From Paenibacillus sp. FSL R10-2782 (GTDB lineage: Bacteria > Bacillota > Bacilli > Paenibacillales > Paenibacillaceae): a stretch of 64,000 nt of DNA. Location of the stretch: the NCBI RefSeq assembly GCF_038592985.1, contig NZ_CP151951.1:1169001-1233000 (forward strand), given 5' to 3'. Positions 59,646 to 64,000 of the stretch are shown one piece after another. The first letter of the stretch is position 1. Every line of letters starts with the position of its first letter. A program made the translations under genes and the position numbers. The notes beneath the pieces were generated by a model. The model searched no databases and was not told the origin of the DNA. It worked only from the letters and a program-made list of their open reading frames with translations.

Positions 59646-61112
59646 ATGGCAGGCGGAACATGGGAAAACACGAATAAACCGGTATTGCCGGGTTTGTATA
59701 TGAATTTTCAGGCAGCAGCAGCTTCAGCGATTCAAGGTGGTTCACGCGGTACGGTCGTTGTGCCGGTTAAAGCCAACTGGGGACCTGTACGTGAGTTTGT
59801 AGAGATTGGCAGCGAAACGGCGATCAGCCAAATCTTTTCCAATGACGGCCTGGATGGTGCGACAGCGTACTCTACACTGTATCTGGCTCTGCTGGGTGGA
59901 CCGAAAAAGCTGTTGGCCTACCGTTTGGCAGATGACACGGCTGCTCAAGCAACTGTGACGCTGAAAAGCGGCGGTGAGGCACCAACCGATGTGCTGCGCT
60001 TGCAGGCTTTGTACACAGGTAGCCGCGGTAATGGCTTTGCCGTAACGGTACAGCCATCCTTGGGTGACGAGCAAGCCCGTGAGGTGCGTCTCTATGAGGG
60101 CACCAAACTGCTGGGTACGTATAAAGGCAGCGACGGTACGGCTGCTTCGATTGCCGAAGCATTGAACAAGAACAGCGAAAATGTATGGGTGAAAGCCGAG
60201 GTTGTCGGCAATGGCGGCATTCCGGCGGATGTCAGCGGCGTACATCTCACGGGCGGCAACAGCGGTAATAGCAAGCTGGTTAATGCCGATTATATCGCCA
60301 TGCAGGAAGCGCTTGAAGGACAGGAATTTAACGTGCTGGCGCTGGATTATGCAGCCGATCTGGCCTTGCTGCAAAGCTTTGCAGCGTGGATCAAGCGTGT
60401 CCGGGGCGAAGGCAAGGGCGTTATCGCCGTGTTCGGTGGTTCTGCGGCAGATGATGTATCCAAAACCGCTGTCAGCCTGGCCTCTGCCCGTTCCCTGGCA
60501 CTCAACCATGAAGGTATCGTGAACGTCGGTACTGGCGTACGTCTGGCAGGTACGGACTACAGCTCCGCTCAAACGGCTGCTTATGTAGCCGGACTGATCG
60601 CAGGCCAACGTCTGAATCAATCCGCGACATATGCGGTGACGCCTTTTGAGGATGTAACCCGCCGCTGGACACGCTCCGAGCAGGAGCAGGCAGTCCGCAA
60701 TGGTGTTTTCCTGCTGTTCTTCGACGGTCGTCAGGTTAAAGCGCTGCGCGGTATCAACAGCTTGGTGAACCCGGCTGCCGGGCAAAATAATGCATGGAAG
60801 AAAATCCGCTCTATTCGCGTTATGGATGCGATTAACGCTGACTTGCAGCGTGCAGCCGAAGAGACTTACATTGGCAAAATCAACAACACGGTGGAAGGCC
60901 GTCTGGCACTCATCGGTGCGATCAAAGAATATTTGGCACAGCTGTCGCTGAGTAACGTGATCGAAGCCGATGGCTACGATGTCATTCTCGATCCGGCTTA
61001 CTATGGTGACGCGCCAGTCATCAAACCGGAGCCGGACCAAGTGTTCCTGCAATGGAACGTGAAGCTGACCGACGTGATGGAGCAACTGTTCGGTACATTT
61101 TACGTGCAATAA
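59646..61112 (+). CDS. Contractile tail sheath protein (XkdK-like)
   Basis: 488 residues. Sheath features: an N-terminal GLYMNFQAAAASAIQGGSRG-type start, the central VTPFEDVTRRWTRSEQEQAV and the C-terminal RIMDAINADLQ-like helix with NTVEGRLALIGAIKEYL, typical of Myoviridae/PBSX sheath proteins. GGTGGACTAATT separates it from the preceding gene by 2 nt. Marks the locus as a contractile (R-type) tail. Confidence 0.9.
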   Translation: MAGGTWENTNKPVLPGLYMNFQAAAASAIQGGSRGTVVVPVKANWGPVREFVEIGSETAISQIFSNDGLDGATAYSTLYLALLGGPKKLLAYRLADDTAAQATVTLKSGGEAPTDVLRLQALYTGSRGNGFAVTVQPSLGDEQAREVRLYEGTKLLGTYKGSDGTAASIAEALNKNSENVWVKAEVVGNGGIPADVSGVHLTGGNSGNSKLVNADYIAMQEALEGQEFNVLALDYAADLALLQSFAAWIKRVRGEGKGVIAVFGGSAADDVSKTAVSLASARSLALNHEGIVNVGTGVRLAGTDYSSAQTAAYVAGLIAGQRLNQSATYAVTPFEDVTRRWTRSEQEQAVRNGVFLLFFDGRQVKALRGINSLVNPAAGQNNAWKKIRSIRVMDAINADLQRAAEETYIGKINNTVEGRLALIGAIKEYLAQLSLSNVIEADGYDVILDPAYYGDAPVIKPEPDQVFLQWNVKLTDVMEQLFGTFYVQ

Positions 61113-61175
61113 GAAGGTTGCGGAAAATTAGAAATTCAAAACTATATTATGGATCATTTTGAGGAGGAAAAATAA

Positions 61176-61583
61176 ATGTTGGATGCTTCAAGAGTCATTT
61201 TAGGTACGTATGGTCAGGCGCATGTGGACGGGGTATGGCAGACGAATATCAATAAGCTGGAAGCCAGTGTGGAAATGGAAAAACGCGAGCTGAATCTCGT
61301 GGGCAATGACTGGAAGGTACACAAACGCGGTATTAAAAAAGGAACGGGCACGATGAGTGGCTACAAGGTAACGTCCGATATGATTCGTCGTGGTTTCACT
61401 CGTTTTGAGATTATTACCAAACTGGATGATCCAGAAGCCTTTGGTCATGAGAGCATTCGTCTTATCCGTTGCACTCCTGACAAAATCCAGCTTGCCAACT
61501 GGACAGCAGGTGAGGAAGTACAGGAAGAAACGACCTTCACCTTCGAAGGTTATGAGCTGCTTGATCCGATTGTAGCGAACTAA
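61176..61583 (+). CDS. Tail tube protein (XkdM-like)
   Basis: 135 residues: GTYGQAHVDGVWQTNINKLE at the N-terminus, VHKRGIKKGTGTMSGYKVTS in the middle and EETTFTFEGYELLDPI at the end, the XkdM-family pattern. GAGGAGG lies 8 nt before the ATG. Forms the inner tube within the sheath. Confidence 0.9.
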   Translation: MLDASRVILGTYGQAHVDGVWQTNINKLEASVEMEKRELNLVGNDWKVHKRGIKKGTGTMSGYKVTSDMIRRGFTRFEIITKLDDPEAFGHESIRLIRCTPDKIQLANWTAGEEVQEETTFTFEGYELLDPIVAN

Positions 61584-61658
61584 TATGAATACGGGGGGAT
61601 GGGATGCCATAAGGTGTTCCGTTCCCCAAAACAAATTGATAATAAGGGAGAATGACTT

Positions 61659-62093
61659 ATGAGCTTGAATGAAAATATGACAGAAGAACAAATTTTGGAC
61701 AGCCTGTTTGAAGCCGCTGAAAAATTGCCGGAGGAAACGGTGCGTATCAAGCGCCTCGATATGAAAATTGTGCTGCATGGCCTGACCTCCAGCAAAGTGG
61801 ACAGCATTCGTGAACGGTGTACCATTCGCCGTACCGTGAAGGGTGCAGTGGATGAAAAGGTAGATACCGAGACGTTCAACGCGTTGTTGATTTCCGAAGC
61901 TACCGGAAAGCTGGAAGTGAAGGGCTTGTCCCTTAGCGGCTGGGGCGATCCCCGGATTACAAGCCGTTTGAAGCTGTCCGGTGGCGAACAATCTGTCCGT
62001 CGTATGCTGTTGGCAGGCGAGCTGGATGCCGTAGGCGACAAGGTGCTGGAACTGTCCGGCTTTGGGGTGGAAATTGCTGACCTAAAAAACTAA
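61659..62093 (+). CDS. Tail assembly chaperone, zero-frame product (XkdN-like)
   Basis: 144 residues (MSLNENMTEEQILDSLFEAA, MKIVLHGLTSSKVDSIRERC, LSLSGWGDPRITSRLKLSGG). Between tube and tape measure, the position of lambda gpG and PBSX xkdN. It ends LKN at a slippery A_AAA_AAC followed by the stop TAA, and a -1 shift would add about 52 residues encoded at 62090-62248. Confidence 0.88.
   Translation: MSLNENMTEEQILDSLFEAAEKLPEETVRIKRLDMKIVLHGLTSSKVDSIRERCTIRRTVKGAVDEKVDTETFNALLISEATGKLEVKGLSLSGWGDPRITSRLKLSGGEQSVRRMLLAGELDAVGDKVLELSGFGVEIADLKN
62084..62090 (+). promoter_or_regulatory. -1 programmed ribosomal frameshift site
   Basis: The heptamer A_AAA_AAC lies in the correct phase (CTA AAA AAC TAA) immediately before the XkdN stop codon. 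After a -1 shift, the frame reads LIGSGG and joins, without a stop, the ATG of the small gene at 62108. Confidence 0.8.
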
Positions 62094-62107
62094 TCGGCTC
62101 CGGGGGA

Positions 62108-62248
62108 ATGACGACGATGCTGTACCACTTGTGGGTTCGGCACCACCTCCGTCCCGGAGACTTTTGGCAGTTTCCCCGTGGCGAGCGCATGCTGCTGTTG
62201 GCGTTTGCTGAACAGGAAATGGACAGTATGGTTTCTTCAAAAGCATAA
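62108..62248 (+). CDS. Tail assembly chaperone T-extension (XkdN -1 frame)
   Basis: 46 codons from ATG 62108 (MTTMLYHLWVRHHLRPGDFW to SMVSSKA), also in frame with XkdN after the -1 shift at 62084. It is equivalent to the T part of lambda gpG-T, which binds the tape measure protein. GGGGGA stands just before the ATG, so independent translation is possible, but expression as the frameshifted fusion is more likely. Confidence 0.75.
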   Translation: MTTMLYHLWVRHHLRPGDFWQFPRGERMLLLAFAEQEMDSMVSSKA

Positions 62249-62269
62249 ACAAGGAGGTGAACATGAAAT

Positions 62270-64000
62270 ATGGCAGAAGCATTAAATTACCGTATGAACC
62301 TCGTAATTGATCCTAAAAACGTCATTAAAGCGAACCGTGAATTGCGCGCGATGGAACGCTATTTTGAGCGGATTCAAGGGCGTGTTATGAAAATAGGTCG
62401 CACTCGCATGGCCCCGGAAATCGTGCTGAACGATATGGCCTCCAAAGGGCTGGATAATCTGTTGAACAAGATTAACCGGGTCAAATCCCAGATTATTAAC
62501 GCTTCGGGGAATGTCAATGTGAAGGCAGTCTCTCAAGGTAGCTCATCAGCTAATAGTGGTGCTGGCAAAGCAGATCCAATTAAGGCTGATAACAATCCGA
62601 GTATCGTTTTGCTAGGTACTGCTGTGCAATTGAACACTATTGCAGTGAACGCCAACACGACTGCTATTGCAGCTTTAGGTAGCAATTTAGCTTCTCTAAA
62701 GCTCGGCGGTGAGAAGAAGGAAGAGGAACCTAAGGGTTTTTTAACTAATGTACAAAATTTTTTTGGTAATGTTAAAAAAGTTGGTGAAGGATTAAAAAAC
62801 GTATCTGAAGCTCCAGAAGCATTTAAAAAATTTAAAACTGATTTTGGTATCCTAAAGGGACCGCTCCAGGGAACTACCAAAACAGAAAAGTTTAAAGATT
62901 TGGCTAAAAAGACACTTAATGTAGGAAAATCTGGGGGTGAATTTTTAGAAAAATTTGGAGGAGCTTCAGATTTATTGGAAGGTGGACAAGGACTATTTGA
63001 TCAGGCTAAAAGCTTGGGGATGATAAATCCAAGCGAAGCCGCTGGTGTAGTACCTAGCACTGCAAGTTCAAATGCTGCGGCAGATGCAGCCTCAAGTATT
63101 ATCAGACCAAGTAGCGTTGCTGGTGCAGCTGAGGAAGCAGGATCAGGCTTGTTCAAAAACCTTTTAAAAGGTGGCGCGAAAAAGCTAATGGGTCCTTTGA
63201 GTTACGGGATGGACATTATGAATATCGCTCAGGCTACCTCTGGTAAAGAGCGTGCAGAAGCTATTGGTTCTACTGTAGGTGGGACCGCTGGTACTGCGAT
63301 AGGTGGAGCCATAGGCTCATTTATACTTCCAGGTATTGGTACTATGGTTGGATCTCAACTTGGAAGCATAGCGGGAGATTTTATCGGTGGAAAAGTAGGC
63401 GGATTAGTCTCAGACTATGGACCAGCTATTATGGATAAGGCTACTTCAGCAGGGAAATATCTCGGAGAAAAAGCATCCGAGGTAACAAGCTGGATCTCGG
63501 ATAAGACTGGAGATTTTGGTAAAAGCTTTTCCAACTTCTTCTCCTTTGGAGGTAAAGATGAGCCTAAGAAAACCCCAGCGAAGCCAGCCGAAGTGCCCAA
63601 GCCTGCGACGCCACCTCAATCCACTACACCTGTAACGATGACTAAGCCATTAACACCTATGCGACCCTTCCCGGGATTACCACCCGGTTCTCAAGTGATG
63701 TATGGGCCTGCACAGTCAGCCTTAAACGGCACTGCCAATCCTTACGGGCCGATGGCTATCGCTAACCAAGGGGTCAATCCTAATCCACTATTGAATACTG
63801 CGGCTCATGCGAACAATGGAGCCAAAGCTAAAGGTAACGCCAATGGCAGCCCGACTCCTCAAGTAGTACAGATCAGCCCTGAACAAATGGGAACACTCTC
63901 CGGATTTTTGAAGGATTTTAAGACGGAAACTACGAACCAGTTCAATCTTCCAGCAGGGGCTGTACAGGTAACTGTGCATGAAAACAAGCTGGATGTGGAG
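62270..64000 (+). CDS. Tail tape measure protein, N-terminal part (3' end outside window)
   Basis: 577 codons seen, open to the window end. The start at ATG 62270 has AAGGAGGTGA 9 nt upstream; an ATG at 62263 is too close and stops early. The first ~85 residues (MAEALNYRMNLVIDPKNVIK, LRAMERYFERIQGRVM) resemble XkdO/tape measure N-termini. Residues ~90-410 are more AT-rich and include a glycine-zipper stretch (GGTAGTAIGGAIGSFILPGI, GSQLGSIAGDFIGGKVGG) suited to membrane insertion. A Pro-rich linker and a new domain (VVQISPEQMGTLSGFLKDFK) follow. Tail length cannot be estimated from the part seen. Confidence 0.8.
   Translation, partial: MAEALNYRMNLVIDPKNVIKANRELRAMERYFERIQGRVMKIGRTRMAPEIVLNDMASKGLDNLLNKINRVKSQIINASGNVNVKAVSQGSSSANSGAGKADPIKADNNPSIVLLGTAVQLNTIAVNANTTAIAALGSNLASLKLGGEKKEEEPKGFLTNVQNFFGNVKKVGEGLKNVSEAPEAFKKFKTDFGILKGPLQGTTKTEKFKDLAKKTLNVGKSGGEFLEKFGGASDLLEGGQGLFDQAKSLGMINPSEAAGVVPSTASSNAAADAASSIIRPSSVAGAAEEAGSGLFKNLLKGGAKKLMGPLSYGMDIMNIAQATSGKERAEAIGSTVGGTAGTAIGGAIGSFILPGIGTMVGSQLGSIAGDFIGGKVGGLVSDYGPAIMDKATSAGKYLGEKASEVTSWISDKTGDFGKSFSNFFSFGGKDEPKKTPAKPAEVPKPATPPQSTTPVTMTKPLTPMRPFPGLPPGSQVMYGPAQSALNGTANPYGPMAIANQGVNPNPLLNTAAHANNGAKAKGNANGSPTPQVVQISPEQMGTLSGFLKDFKTETTNQFNLPAGAVQVTVHENKLDVE

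Noticed and set aside
59742..61109. 455-residue minus-strand open frame opposite the sheath gene
   Set aside because: Shadow of the sheath gene; no ribosome site and sequence composition typical of antisense of GC-rich codons.

Overview
The window looks like the chromosome of a spore-forming Paenibacillus, probably of the P. polymyxa group. This is inferred from the gene content: a sporulation-type kinase, Spo0E and AbrB-like regulators, YesM/YesN-type sensing, a queCDEF operon behind a preQ1 riboswitch, and a PBSX-like contractile tail locus. Many genes have strong AGGAGG-type ribosome binding sites and GTG/TTG starts. The flanks are moderately GC-rich. The stretch from about 17 to 30 kb is AT-rich and looks acquired.

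Layout. (1) 0-9 kb is a cell-density and development neighbourhood. It holds a partial sporulation-type histidine kinase, a ComQ-like isoprenyl transferase upstream of an NHLP-leader peptide ending in Trp, a MarR regulator with matched palindromic operators, an L,D-transpeptidase, two AbrB-like regulators, and an RRNPP-type regulator that overlaps a 41-residue secreted peptide and is followed by a Spo0E phosphatase. (2) 9-17 kb holds an acyltransferase, a membrane-anchored sugar-binding sensor with a YesM-type kinase and YesN-type regulator (XylFII-LytS-YesN-like), and hybrid cluster protein. (3) 17-30 kb is an island. Its core is a series of repeated, imperfectly palindromic elements (19.0, 19.6, 21.3, 22.4, 23.3, 26.9, 27.6, 28.4 and 29.2 kb, with a half-copy at 35.1 kb). 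They separate small unrelated genes, mostly on the plus strand, in the way attC sites separate integron gene cassettes. The two ends of each cassette are complementary to each other. No integrase is in the window. Cargo includes a HEPN-like protein, a Shedu-like nuclease with a membrane partner, two divergent HTH/unknown pairs, a broken Doc toxin and a VOC protein.

(4) 30.5-35 kb is a MurNAc catabolic operon (murQ, murP, mupG, murR). (5) 36-40 kb is a ChvE/MmsA/MmsB-type sugar ABC transporter behind a cre site, probably the target of the sensor system at 11-15 kb. (6) 40-56 kb is core-like: MBL hydrolase with AsnC/Lrp regulator, GNAT, EcsC, Fsr-like MFS, a secreted PAP2 phosphatase with an autotransporter-type repeat, the queuosine precursor operon, AIM24, a WYL regulator, a DEDD exonuclease and a LysM 5'-nucleotidase. 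(7) 56.4-64 kb is a phage-tail locus: ImmA and Xre (minus strand), ArpU, then tail completion, sheath, tube, a tail assembly chaperone with an A_AAA_AAC frameshift site, and the start of the tape measure. No head genes are seen, which suggests a tailocin.

The main candidate for an undescribed system is the attC-like cassette array. The second is the ComQ-like enzyme paired with an NHLP-leader precursor. Both are read from sequence alone and no database search was possible.
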